This document shows positions 24,933 to 32,024 of a stretch of 32,024 bases of DNA, in pieces. Source of the DNA: Akkermansia muciniphila. Its GTDB lineage: Bacteria; Verrucomicrobiota; Verrucomicrobiia; Verrucomicrobiales; Akkermansiaceae. Where the stretch lies: contig CAMDCV010000044.1 in NCBI GenBank assembly GCA_945890645.1, positions 1 to 32,024 of the forward strand. The letters are read 5' to 3'. How positions within the stretch are numbered: the stretch's first letter is position 1; every line of letters begins with the position of its first letter. The notes beneath the pieces are model-generated. The model made no database searches, was not told the DNA's origin, and saw only the letters and a program-made list of their open reading frames with translations. A program made the translations under genes and the position numbers.

Positions 24933-26333
24933 ATGAAAACCAGCTGTTTGATTATTTTGTCGTGCCTCACTGGCTCCTTGTTTGCGGAGTCTCTGACCCT
25001 CAAATCAGGTGAATTTAACGTCCGTCCCTCATTCACGGCGACCTTGATTCCTGAGCAAGCCGAGCCCGTAGCCATCCCTGCGAAAGAGTGGTCCACCTTC
25101 ACCATTCTCGAAATCGTGCCACATGGCAGCTACGTCAAGAAAGACCAAGTGCTGGTGCGTTTTGATGATGAATCTTATTTGAAAAAATTGCGCGATGCTG
25201 AATCGGCAGCGGAGGCCGGAAAACTCACTCTCGCCAATGCGGAAGCGGATTTCGCAAGTGCGGAAAAATTTCTTCCCATGCAATTGCAAAGTGCGAAAAT
25301 CAAAGCGGCTGATGCTGCGGAAGCATGGGATTACTTTCGCAAGACTCGTCGTGATGCCGATACCAAGGAAGCCATCCTCAACTTGCGTCAGACGGAGTTG
25401 CGCCTAGAATCGGAGCGCGAAGAATTGAAACAGTTGGAAAAAATGTATAAAGCGGATGACCTCACGGAAAATACCGAAGAAATCATCCTTAAGCGTCAAC
25501 GGGAAATGGTGAAAGCGTATGAAGTAACATTAGAGTTGGCGAAGCTGGCACACACTCGTCAGTTGGAAGTCACTCTACCACGTGAAGCCGTGCAATTGGA
25601 GCGCGAAGCACAGAGCAGTGCCATCTCTTTGAAAGAGAACGAGCAAAACCTGCCGCGCAATCTCGAATTAAAACGCATTGCGCTGGAAGACGCACGCGTC
25701 AGCGCCAAACGAAGTACCGAGGACCTCGCCGCCCTCCAGGCCGAGAAGGAAATGTTTGCCCTTAAGTCTCCCACGAGCGGATATTTTTATTATGGCAACA
25801 TACAGGATGGGCGCTGGACTACCGGTGAGCCCGTGAAGGCACTCGTGCCATTTTCGCCCGTCGCGGTCAAACGTCCCTTTGCTGTGGTTGTTCCCGACAA
25901 AGCGAAGTTGCTGATGGAAGCCACAGTCGAAGAAAGCGTCCTACGTGCCATCAAAGCCGATCTTAAAGGTTTCGCTGCGATGACCGGTCGTGCAGATGTT
26001 TCGTTTCCTGTCAGCGTCGTCAATGTGGCAAACACGCCGGGGATCGATGGTCGCTATCGCGTGTCCCTTTCAGCAGAGTTGCCCAAAGACATGTCCGTAG
26101 TCGCGGGAATGACAGCTAACGTGCAATTGTCTGCCTATCAAGCAAAGTCGGTCATCACAGTTCCCGTCGCGGCTCTGAGCGCTAATGGCGAAGGCGGATG
26201 GGAAGTGAAGCTGCAAGAAACTGAGGACAAAATCAAGCAGGTGTCCGTCAAGCGCGGTTGGACATGGGCTGGCAAGGTCGAAATCCTCTCAGGCCTCAGC
26301 GAAGGTCAAAAGATCATCGTTCCCGCTCCATGA
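24933..26333 (+). CDS. Secreted HlyD/RND-type membrane-fusion (adaptor) protein
   Basis: A 466-residue protein with a signal peptide (residues 1-18, ending SLFAES). A lipoyl-like half motif (VAIPAKEWSTFTILEIVPHGSYVKKDQVLVRFD, given here only by its limits at about 48-80) leads into a long Ala/Glu/Lys-rich coiled coil (about 84-275). The second half-motif (LKSPTSGYFYY) and a beta-barrel domain follow. This order is that of periplasmic adaptors, which join an inner-membrane pump to an outer-membrane channel. No pump or TolC-like gene is adjacent. Instead its stop overlaps the next start by 4 bp (ATGA), coupling it to a squalene-cyclase-like repeat protein. Confidence 0.83.
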   Translation: MKTSCLIILSCLTGSLFAESLTLKSGEFNVRPSFTATLIPEQAEPVAIPAKEWSTFTILEIVPHGSYVKKDQVLVRFDDESYLKKLRDAESAAEAGKLTLANAEADFASAEKFLPMQLQSAKIKAADAAEAWDYFRKTRRDADTKEAILNLRQTELRLESEREELKQLEKMYKADDLTENTEEIILKRQREMVKAYEVTLELAKLAHTRQLEVTLPREAVQLEREAQSSAISLKENEQNLPRNLELKRIALEDARVSAKRSTEDLAALQAEKEMFALKSPTSGYFYYGNIQDGRWTTGEPVKALVPFSPVAVKRPFAVVVPDKAKLLMEATVEESVLRAIKADLKGFAAMTGRADVSFPVSVVNVANTPGIDGRYRVSLSAELPKDMSVVAGMTANVQLSAYQAKSVITVPVAALSANGEGGWEVKLQETEDKIKQVSVKRGWTWAGKVEILSGLSEGQKIIVPAP

Positions 26334-27544
26334 AATCCGTTGCCCTCCTTTTGCTGTTTGTTAGTGGTGCGTCAGTCATGGCGGATCCCACAACGACCAC
26401 CGCCGCTGTTGAAACCGCTATCCGCACCGGCGTTGATTCACGCATTTTGATTCCGGAGGAAAAAGTGACCAAAGCTGCGGTGGAAGATGCGATCCGTCGC
26501 GGCGTGGATTATTTGGTGGTGAAACAGAATGCCGATGGTTCTTTCGGTGGTCCCTATCGCACAAAGGGACTGAATATTTATGCGCCATTGCCGGGCGCGC
26601 ACGATGCCTTTCTCGCTGGTGCTTCAGGCTTAGCATTGGCGGGATTGTTAGATTCGGAAGACCAACGCGCTGAAGTTAAAAGAGCGATCGAACGCGGCGA
26701 AAAATGGTCCTTCGAGAAGCTGCCGGAATTGCGTCGCGCGGATGGTACCACTACTTACAATATCTGGGGGCACGCCTACGGACTGCGCGCGATTTCACGA
26801 CTCTATCCCCTCGCAGAAGGTGATGCTGCTCGTCAAACAGCGTTGAAGAATCTCGCACAGCAACAGATCGATTTCGCCAATCGTTACGAAGATCTTAACG
26901 GTGGTTGGGGATACCTCGATATTTACGATGGACTGCACACGCAGAAACCCAGTGGAATTACGACCTCATTCACATCAGCGACGATGATGCTGGCAATGAA
27001 AGAAGCGCGCGACATCATGGGTGTGAAATTAGAGCCTAAGGTTGTAAAGACTACCTTGGCTTCCATTCGCCTACAGCAATTTCCCGATTTTACGTATGCC
27101 TATTCGCACGGCCATCACATGGCGCCTCAAGGGGAAATCAACCGTCGCAATGGCTCACTCGCGCGCTCACAAGCCTGCAACGCCGCGCTGCGTGCCTTCG
27201 ATGATCCGAAGATCACCAATGATGTGCTGGCAACGTGGTGCGATAATTTCATCGAGTTTGAGCGATGGCTGGATCACGGTCGAAAGAAGCCGAGACCGCA
27301 TGAATCGACCTTCAAAATCTCCGGCTACTTTTATTACTACGGAGTCTATTATTACACCGAGTCAGCCAAGTACCTGCCGATTGAAAAGCAACGTGAGCTT
27401 GCAAAAGGCTTGGCACGCATCATTCTCACCCGTCAGGAAAAGGATGGATCGTGGTGGGACTATCCGCTCTACGATTATCATCAACCGTATGGCACGGGCT
27501 ATTCACTGATGGCCCTGAAGTGGTGTCGCGACGTGATGCAATAA
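26330..27544 (+). CDS. Secreted prenyltransferase/squalene-cyclase-like repeat protein
   Basis: A 404-residue protein; the ATG at 26330 gives a signal peptide (MKSVALLLLFVSGASVMA) and overlaps the upstream stop. Alpha/alpha-toroid repeats are marked by QW-like elements: QNADGSFGG (about 65), LNGGWGYLD (about 208) and RQEKDGSWWDYP (about 370), with intervening Gly/Ala-rich helices (GASGLALAGLL, SFTSATMMLAM). The terpene-cyclase acid motif DxDD is absent, so cyclase activity is not supported. Similar secreted toroid proteins are common in planctomycetes and verrucomicrobia with unknown function. Coupling to a membrane-fusion protein suggests a shared envelope role. Confidence 0.8.
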   Translation: MKSVALLLLFVSGASVMADPTTTTAAVETAIRTGVDSRILIPEEKVTKAAVEDAIRRGVDYLVVKQNADGSFGGPYRTKGLNIYAPLPGAHDAFLAGASGLALAGLLDSEDQRAEVKRAIERGEKWSFEKLPELRRADGTTTYNIWGHAYGLRAISRLYPLAEGDAARQTALKNLAQQQIDFANRYEDLNGGWGYLDIYDGLHTQKPSGITTSFTSATMMLAMKEARDIMGVKLEPKVVKTTLASIRLQQFPDFTYAYSHGHHMAPQGEINRRNGSLARSQACNAALRAFDDPKITNDVLATWCDNFIEFERWLDHGRKKPRPHESTFKISGYFYYYGVYYYTESAKYLPIEKQRELAKGLARIILTRQEKDGSWWDYPLYDYHQPYGTGYSLMALKWCRDVMQ

Positions 27545-27693
27545 AATTTCAATTCCTCAATCAAATCAAACCTCAACACCTTGTCCTGCCCTGGCCGAAT
27601 GGCGACGGAGGATCCAGAATCGACAACTCGTCCGTCGAAGCCTCGGCGAAGTTGGATCGTCAATTTCTTCTTCCCTCCCGTGATGCAATAAAT
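27532..27693. repeat. 14-bp direct repeat flanking a REP-like segment
   Basis: CGTGATGCAATAAA occurs at 27532-27545, across the stop codon of the toroid gene, and again at 27680-27693. The 134 bp between the copies hold GTCCGTCGAAGCCTCGGCGA (27630-27649), which resembles short REP-type units seen in many environmental genomes. This looks like a small insertion with a target duplication, or a local duplication that kept the stop codon. Confidence 0.5.
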
Positions 27694-27731
27694 CACGTGC
27701 CAAAATCATCGCGATCTTTTACGCTGCCGCC

Positions 27732-28460
27732 ATGCCCGCTCCGCTTCGCCCGGTCGCACTCTTTGATTTCGATGGCACCATTCTGCCGTGGGATACGCAG
27801 AAATTGTTTTGTCATTACGTCCTGCAACGCCATCCGCAGCGGCGTTTGTTTTTGCTCGCTTACGTTGCATTGCTACCCTTCGCCCCGATTTTAGGTTCAG
27901 AGGGGTTGAAGCGGGTGTTCTTGAGTTTTTTGTGGCGTATGAAACAAGAAGAAGTTGCCGAGCTCGCAAGGGGTTTCGCAGAGCAATGGCTACCCGCTCA
28001 TGCGTGGCCGGAAATGATGGCGCAGTTGGAAAGTCATCGTCAGCGCGGTGACCTAACGGTTCTCGTATCCGCCAGCCCCGAGCCCTATGTGAAAGAATTT
28101 GGTCGCATTCTGGGATTCGACATCAGCCTCGGCACGCAGATCGAATTTCCTGATGCGGGATTACCCCTGTTTCCGGATCTCGTGAATAATAAAGGCTGGC
28201 AAAAAGTCGCCCGTCTCCACAAAGTACTAAATACATCGTATTTCAGCGGCGAGCAGTTGCATCGAGCGCATGGATACACCGACAGCACTGCCGATTTACC
28301 GATGCTGACTTTATGCCAAAGTGCCACAGTGGTGAATCCTTCGCCGCGCTTGCGGGCCATCGCCGAGGAAAATGGCTGGCAGATTATGGACCTGGAGCGG
28401 CCCTGGAAAAATCGTCTGCATCGCTACTGGCATCGCTTGAAATACGTCACGGGTCTCTAG
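27732..28460 (+). CDS. HAD-IB family phosphatase
   Basis: A 242-residue haloacid-dehalogenase-like hydrolase of the SerB-like IB group. Motif I is FDFDGT (Asp12, Asp14), motif II is VLVSASPEPY (Ser in the loop), the motif III lysine is in NNKGWQK, and motif IV is GYTDSTADLPML. The helical cap between motifs I and II (about 20-105) is hydrophobic (RRLFLLAYVALLPFAPILG) and may lie near the membrane, as in family members acting on lipid phosphates. All catalytic positions are present. It is followed closely by the nitrilase gene, 46 bp on, so the two may be co-transcribed. Confidence 0.88.
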   Translation: MPAPLRPVALFDFDGTILPWDTQKLFCHYVLQRHPQRRLFLLAYVALLPFAPILGSEGLKRVFLSFLWRMKQEEVAELARGFAEQWLPAHAWPEMMAQLESHRQRGDLTVLVSASPEPYVKEFGRILGFDISLGTQIEFPDAGLPLFPDLVNNKGWQKVARLHKVLNTSYFSGEQLHRAHGYTDSTADLPMLTLCQSATVVNPSPRLRAIAEENGWQIMDLERPWKNRLHRYWHRLKYVTGL

Positions 28461-28506
28461 CGATTCCGTGCTTTTCAGCTTCGGTGCGAATGCTATGGTC
28501 GTGCCC

Positions 28507-29340
28507 ATGAATAGCACTTTGCGCGTTGTCAGTCTGCAGTGGCAGCACCGGGATTTTTCTCAGACGGAAGATTTCTGGACGGAGCTTTCTTGGCAGGTGC
28601 GCATCGCGCAAGAAGACTACGCGGCGCAGCTGCTGGTGCTACCGGAATATGTGGCAGCAGGTTTGCCGGATGCTTGGCCAAGTGAGCAGGAATGGCTGTG
28701 GCATCTCGCTGCACTGGCGACAAAACACGGACTTTGGATCGTCGGAGGATCATTACCTCATCTTAAAGAGGATGGTTTGCGCAATCGTTGTTGGATCGTC
28801 GGACCTGAGGGTGAGCAGCGGGCACAGGACAAACTGCACATTACACCGTGGGAAGCGACCACTTGGCAAATGGTTGGCGGAAACAAGTGGGTCGTGATCG
28901 AAATCGGTCATTGCAAAATCGGCGTGGCGATTTGTTATGATGTCGAATTTCCCGAGCAAATCCGCGCGCTGGCCGAAGCCGGTGCCGAAGTGCTGTGTGT
29001 GCCCTATTGCACCGATGACGAAGCAGGTCATCATCGTGTGACTCGCTGTGCGTTGGCGCGTGCGGTAGAAAATACGATGTACGTAGTAACAGCAGGTGGC
29101 GTCGGACCTATCCGCAAACGCGAAGGCTTCGCGCACCACTTCGCGGAGTCCGTGATCGCAACGCCCTGTGATCTCGGATTTCCCCCAGACGGCATTCTCG
29201 CGCGCGCATTGCCGGGTCAAGCACAATGCCTGGCGGCAGATCTTGATCTCGATCTGCTGCGAAAAAAACGCACGACAGGCACGGTTTTGCCGCTGCGTGA
29301 TCTGCGACGCGATCTTTTCCCTACGACAAAAGAATTGTAA
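28507..29340 (+). CDS. Carbon-nitrogen hydrolase (nitrilase superfamily)
   Basis: A 277-residue amidohydrolase with the full catalytic set: Glu47 in VLPEY, Lys109 in QDKLHITPWE, and Cys143 in GVAICYDVEFPE. This arrangement fits the aliphatic-amidase/omega-amidase-like branch and argues against a degenerate copy. The ATG at 28507 (MNSTLRVVSLQW) is preferred; in-frame ATGs at 28468 and 28494 would add residues with no family match. Its substrate is unknown. It could be an omega-amidase or a nitrilase-like repair enzyme. It lies between the HAD phosphatase and the two-component pair. Confidence 0.87.
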   Translation: MNSTLRVVSLQWQHRDFSQTEDFWTELSWQVRIAQEDYAAQLLVLPEYVAAGLPDAWPSEQEWLWHLAALATKHGLWIVGGSLPHLKEDGLRNRCWIVGPEGEQRAQDKLHITPWEATTWQMVGGNKWVVIEIGHCKIGVAICYDVEFPEQIRALAEAGAEVLCVPYCTDDEAGHHRVTRCALARAVENTMYVVTAGGVGPIRKREGFAHHFAESVIATPCDLGFPPDGILARALPGQAQCLAADLDLDLLRKKRTTGTVLPLRDLRRDLFPTTKEL

Positions 29341-29356
29341 AGTTTTGGTAAATGAG

Positions 29357-29388
29357 ATCGCCTCGGCGGCGATGTTACGCTTTTTTCT
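29357..29388 (+). terminator. Possible terminator between nitrilase and response regulator
   Basis: ATCGCC (29357-29362) pairs with GGCGAT (29368-29373) around a 5-nt loop, followed 7 nt later by TTTTTTCTT. It is placed right after the nitrilase stop. The gap between stem and T-run is longer than ideal, so this is moderate support only. It also lies in the leader of the response regulator. Confidence 0.4.
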
Positions 29389-29399
29389 TAGCCATAGAG

Positions 29400-30113
29400 A
29401 TGAGCGCACATTCTTCCAAACGTCGAATTTTGATGGTCGATGATGACCGCAAGCTTTGCTTGTTGGTCAAAGATTATCTCGACAGCATGGGCTTTCACGT
29501 GGACATGCGTCATTCGGGAACGGAGGGGCTGAAACAGGCGCTCGCGGATACTTATGATGCTCTCATCCTGGATGTGATGATGCCTGGCATGGATGGCATC
29601 GAGGTGCTGCGGGAGTTGCGCAAAAAATCCGATGTGCCGGTGCTGATGCTCACGGCGCTGGGTGAGGAGTCGGATCGCATTGTGGGATTGGAAATCGGTG
29701 CGGACGATTATTTGCCGAAAACATTTTCCTCGCGCGAGCTACTGGCGCGCTTGCGTGCGGTGACTCGTCGAAGCCAGCGTATCGCCGAACAAGATGCTAC
29801 GATGGATCTAGTAGATGGGGATTTGCGTTTGAACGTTGCGGCTCATACGGTCTCGTTACTGGGGCAGCCTGTTGACCTCACCGCGCTGGAATTCGCTTTG
29901 TTGCTGAGTTTGATGAAAGCGAAAGGGCGTGTGAAAACGCGCGAGGCTTTGATCGAGGAAGTGTCGGATCGGAGATTCGATGTGTTTGATCGTTCGATCG
30001 ATGTTCACATTTCCAGTTTACGGAAAAAGCTCGGAGATGATCCGCGCGAGCCACGCTTTATTCGCACCATCCGTGGCGTGGGATACACCTTGGGAGAAGC
30101 ACCACACGCATGA
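29400..30113 (+). CDS. OmpR/CpxR-type response regulator
   Basis: A 237-residue two-component regulator. The ATG at 29400 is chosen since it starts just before the receiver domain (RRILMVDDD, Asp14/Asp15); an upstream in-frame start at 29352 reads through the hairpin leader. The phosphoacceptor is Asp58 in LILDVMMPGMDG, with Thr85 and Lys107. The usual KPF reads KTF at 107-109, an unusual Pro-to-Thr change after the conserved lysine. The C-terminal winged helix (about 140-234) has DLTALEFALL and the recognition segment FDRSIDVHISSLRKKLG, ending in IRTIRGVGYTL. It overlaps the kinase start by 4 bp. Confidence 0.95.
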   Translation: MSAHSSKRRILMVDDDRKLCLLVKDYLDSMGFHVDMRHSGTEGLKQALADTYDALILDVMMPGMDGIEVLRELRKKSDVPVLMLTALGEESDRIVGLEIGADDYLPKTFSSRELLARLRAVTRRSQRIAEQDATMDLVDGDLRLNVAAHTVSLLGQPVDLTALEFALLLSLMKAKGRVKTREALIEEVSDRRFDVFDRSIDVHISSLRKKLGDDPREPRFIRTIRGVGYTLGEAPHA

Positions 30114-31693
30114 AATCCAAACGTTCCCTTTCTCTACTGTGGAAAATGCTGATCTGGCTGTTGCTGCATCTGGCGTTGCTGGCGTTAGTGGTCATTTCGC
30201 TAGGCGCGTGGCATTTTCATTCTGGACTCGATGTGCTTCTGCGTGGCAGTGCCGGGGATCGTTTGCGCGCGTCAGGTGAGCAGATTGGCAGTCAGTTGCG
30301 GGAGCTGCCGAGGAGTCAGTGGGAGCCTGTCATGAAAGCGTTTGCCGAGGAGCATGGTGTGGCTTGCGATATCTGGATGCCCCATGGTGACTGGGCGACG
30401 CATACCATTAGCGAAGTGCCGGAAGAGGTGAAGGAGCGACTCAATCGTGACCGTCCGCCGCCGCCACCGCAACGTCCTCAGCATTATGAATCTGACAGGC
30501 GACCACCACCGCCGGATCGGCCGGAACGGCTGGGGCCGCCGGGGGAAAATCGCCCACCACCACGTGATGCATTCGTTCAGCGGGATCCGATGGGTCCTGA
30601 TGATAGGACCATGCCGCCTCGCGAGCCTTCAGGCCCGCAGCGAGTCAATGAGTTTCAGCCTGCACGGCCGATATTTTTCCTCGCCGATAAAAAGCAAGAT
30701 GCTTATTGGGCGGCGGTGCACGTGCCAATGCAAGCGCGCAGTGGACCTGACCATGTGGTGTGGCTGATCCGTTCGGAATCGCTGAGTGCGAATGGCTTGT
30801 TGTTTGATATTACTCCGTGGGTCATCGGCGCGGTTTCGCTGTTGTTGTTCAGCATTCTATTTTGGGTGCCCTTTGCGCTCAGCATCACTCGCTATGTTGC
30901 CAAGTTGAAACAGGCGACCGATCACATTGCCGATGGTCATTTCGATGTGAATCTCGACACTCGCCGCAGCGATGAATTGGGGAGTCTCGGAGCAGCGATC
31001 AGCGGCATGGCGGCGCGCATTGATCATTTGCTCAAAGGACAAAAACGTTTTCTCGGCGATGTGGCGCATGAGCTCTGTTCGCCACTCGCACGACTGCGCA
31101 CTGGCTTGGGTATTCTTGAAACGCGATTGCCAGAGACCGAACAATCGCGACTTGCCGCCATCGAGGAAGAAGCCACCGAGTTGGCGGAGTTGATTGATGA
31201 AATCCTAGTGTTTTCCCGCGCTACCGTCGGCATGCAGCAAGTGCGCGGCAAGGAGATTGCCCTGCGCGATTTAGTCGAGGAAGTCAGGGCACGTGAAGCA
31301 TCGGAGCTCGCCATCGAGCTAGAGATTGATCCTGCTGTCACCGTGCTGGCGGATACCAAATTACTCAAACGCGCGATCGGTAACGTGTTGCGCAATGCCG
31401 TTCGCTACGCAGGCGAGCAAGCGCACATTCGCATCCAAGCGATTGCCGAAGCGGGAACCGTGTGCCTTGCGATCATCGATGACGGACCCGGCGTGCCCGA
31501 GTCGGAAATCGCTCATCTTTTCGAGCCATTTTACCGTCCCGACACCGCCCGCACTCGCGAAACAGGTGGCGTCGGTCTCGGTCTCACGATTGTCAGAAGC
31601 TGCGTAGAAGCTTGTGGTGGCAAGGTAAGCGCGCGCAATCACCCACCCAAAGGCTTCTGCGTGGAGATGACATTGCCGGCAACATCTGCGTAA
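30110..31693 (+). CDS. CpxA-like sensor histidine kinase
   Basis: A 527-residue inner-membrane kinase partner of the response regulator. Helix 1 is at about 12-34 and helix 2 at about 236-258; the periplasmic loop between them (about 35-230) carries a striking Pro/Arg-rich stretch at about 114-175. HAMP follows (260-312). The H-box is DVAHELCSPLARLR with His320, the N-box is AIGNVLRNAVRYA (422-434), G1 is IDDGPGVPESE, the F-box is LFEPFYRPD, and G2 is GGVGLGLTIV. This order is that of CpxA/EnvZ-class kinases that sense envelope state. No CpxP-like gene is visible in the window. The two genes form one operon. Confidence 0.94.
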   Translation: MKSKRSLSLLWKMLIWLLLHLALLALVVISLGAWHFHSGLDVLLRGSAGDRLRASGEQIGSQLRELPRSQWEPVMKAFAEEHGVACDIWMPHGDWATHTISEVPEEVKERLNRDRPPPPPQRPQHYESDRRPPPPDRPERLGPPGENRPPPRDAFVQRDPMGPDDRTMPPREPSGPQRVNEFQPARPIFFLADKKQDAYWAAVHVPMQARSGPDHVVWLIRSESLSANGLLFDITPWVIGAVSLLLFSILFWVPFALSITRYVAKLKQATDHIADGHFDVNLDTRRSDELGSLGAAISGMAARIDHLLKGQKRFLGDVAHELCSPLARLRTGLGILETRLPETEQSRLAAIEEEATELAELIDEILVFSRATVGMQQVRGKEIALRDLVEEVRAREASELAIELEIDPAVTVLADTKLLKRAIGNVLRNAVRYAGEQAHIRIQAIAEAGTVCLAIIDDGPGVPESEIAHLFEPFYRPDTARTRETGGVGLGLTIVRSCVEACGGKVSARNHPPKGFCVEMTLPATSA

Positions 31694-31907
31694 TTACTAA
31701 AATTATAGTAGAAGGCGAATGCGTCACGCAGTTTAACTTGGCACGACACCTGCTTGTGTGCAATATGAAGTCGATTTAGTGGCAATTCCTTCTTCCAATC
31801 GATCAAATATCACACCAACTGAGAATTATTTTTCCACCGCAAACCATTGATTTTCAATGGTTTAGGGAGGACTCGCAAAAAAACTTCAAAAAACTAGAGA
31901 AAAATCG

Positions 31908-31935
31908 TTGACGTTTTTTGTGAAATCAGTAGTCT
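31908..31935 (+). promoter_or_regulatory. Strong-looking sigma70 promoter with GC-rich discriminator
   Basis: TTGACG (31908-31913), a 16-bp spacer, and TAGTCT (31930-31935), then CTCCCCGCCGCGG. Very AT-rich DNA lies just upstream, as expected of an UP-element region. The arrangement parallels the tRNA-Asp promoter at 18823. It points rightward, toward the edge. Confidence 0.5.
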
Positions 31936-31973
31936 CTCCCCGCCGCGGTGAAGTGCCCGGCACGTGAGAGACT
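31931..31973 (+). promoter_or_regulatory. Leader inverted repeat at the right edge
   Basis: AGTCTCTC (31931-31938) and GAGAGACT (31966-31973) form a perfect 8-bp stem enclosing a GC-rich 27-nt loop, overlapping the -10 and the predicted transcript start. It could be a processing stem, a leader hairpin or an operator. No known riboswitch consensus was recognised. Confidence 0.4.
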
Positions 31974-32024
31974 CCTCAGTTGATCGCGACTTTATCGGAG
32001 AACGACAGCAATGTCCTGACCTGA

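Larger units (their letters stand above)
31694..32024 (+). other. Gene-free right-edge region
   Basis: Over these 331 bp I see no convincing coding frame. The first 200 bp are AT-rich with many A and T runs. The last 120 bp hold a candidate promoter and a leader with an inverted repeat, described separately, pointing to a transcript that continues past the window. Confidence 0.6.

Overview
The window looks like chromosomal DNA of a member of the Verrucomicrobiota, or a close PVC relative. The reasons are the mix of secreted sulfatases, rhamnosidases, a Tat-exported Gfo/Idh/MocA oxidoreductase and a DUF1080 protein, the absence of SusC/SusD genes, weak Shine-Dalgarno sequences, and many short intergenic repeats. 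This assignment is by gene content only; no rRNA gene lies in the window.

Layout. (1) 1-900: the 5' tip of a probable transposase at the left edge, a cluster of REP-like palindromes, and a small membrane protein. (2) 901-16028: a divergent polysaccharide-utilisation locus. The minus strand reads, from 8003 down to 901, an unknown secreted protein, an iduronate-2-sulfatase-like sulfatase, a second sulfatase, and a GH78 alpha-L-rhamnosidase. The plus strand reads, from 8202 to 14717, a Tat-exported Gfo/Idh/MocA oxidoreductase, a DUF1080 (3-keto-disaccharide hydrolase-like) protein, a SASA-type carbohydrate esterase, and a GH106 alpha-L-rhamnosidase. A convergent MFS transporter closes the block. 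Desulfation, deacetylation, rhamnose removal and possibly oxidative glycoside cleavage would fit a sulfated, rhamnose-containing glycan such as an ulvan- or rhamnan-like polymer; the substrate is inferred. An AT-rich repeat family is found between genes of this locus. (3) 16.2-17.8 kb: a REP-associated HUH/Y1 transposase (RAYT) with tandem repeats on its 5' side only. (4) 17.8-19.0 kb: fabD and tRNA-Asp(GTC). (5) 19.1-23.4 kb: a stand-alone OvoA-C-terminal-type methyltransferase beside an M29-like aminopeptidase homologue, a large secreted protein with a degenerate Lon-like region, and a divergent acyl-CoA thioesterase. (6) 23.4-28.5 kb: a small unknown protein, a TM2-domain protein, a spermidine-synthase-like methyltransferase, a secreted membrane-fusion-type protein overlapping a squalene-cyclase-like repeat protein, and a HAD-IB phosphatase. 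(7) 28.5-31.7 kb: a nitrilase-family amidohydrolase and an OmpR/CpxR-type response regulator overlapping its histidine kinase. (8) 31.7-32.0 kb: no gene visible, but a strong-looking promoter with a leader hairpin that points off the right edge.

The most promising area for an undescribed system is 0.9-16 kb: a sulfated-rhamnoglycan locus in which classical hydrolases sit beside a periplasmic oxidoreductase/ketohydrolase pair and an unrecognised secreted protein translationally coupled to a sulfatase. The second is the methyltransferase/M29-like pair at 19.1-21.1 kb, where an ovothiol-type methyltransferase appears without its usual sulfoxide synthase. All functional calls are by eye from sequence motifs; no search was run.
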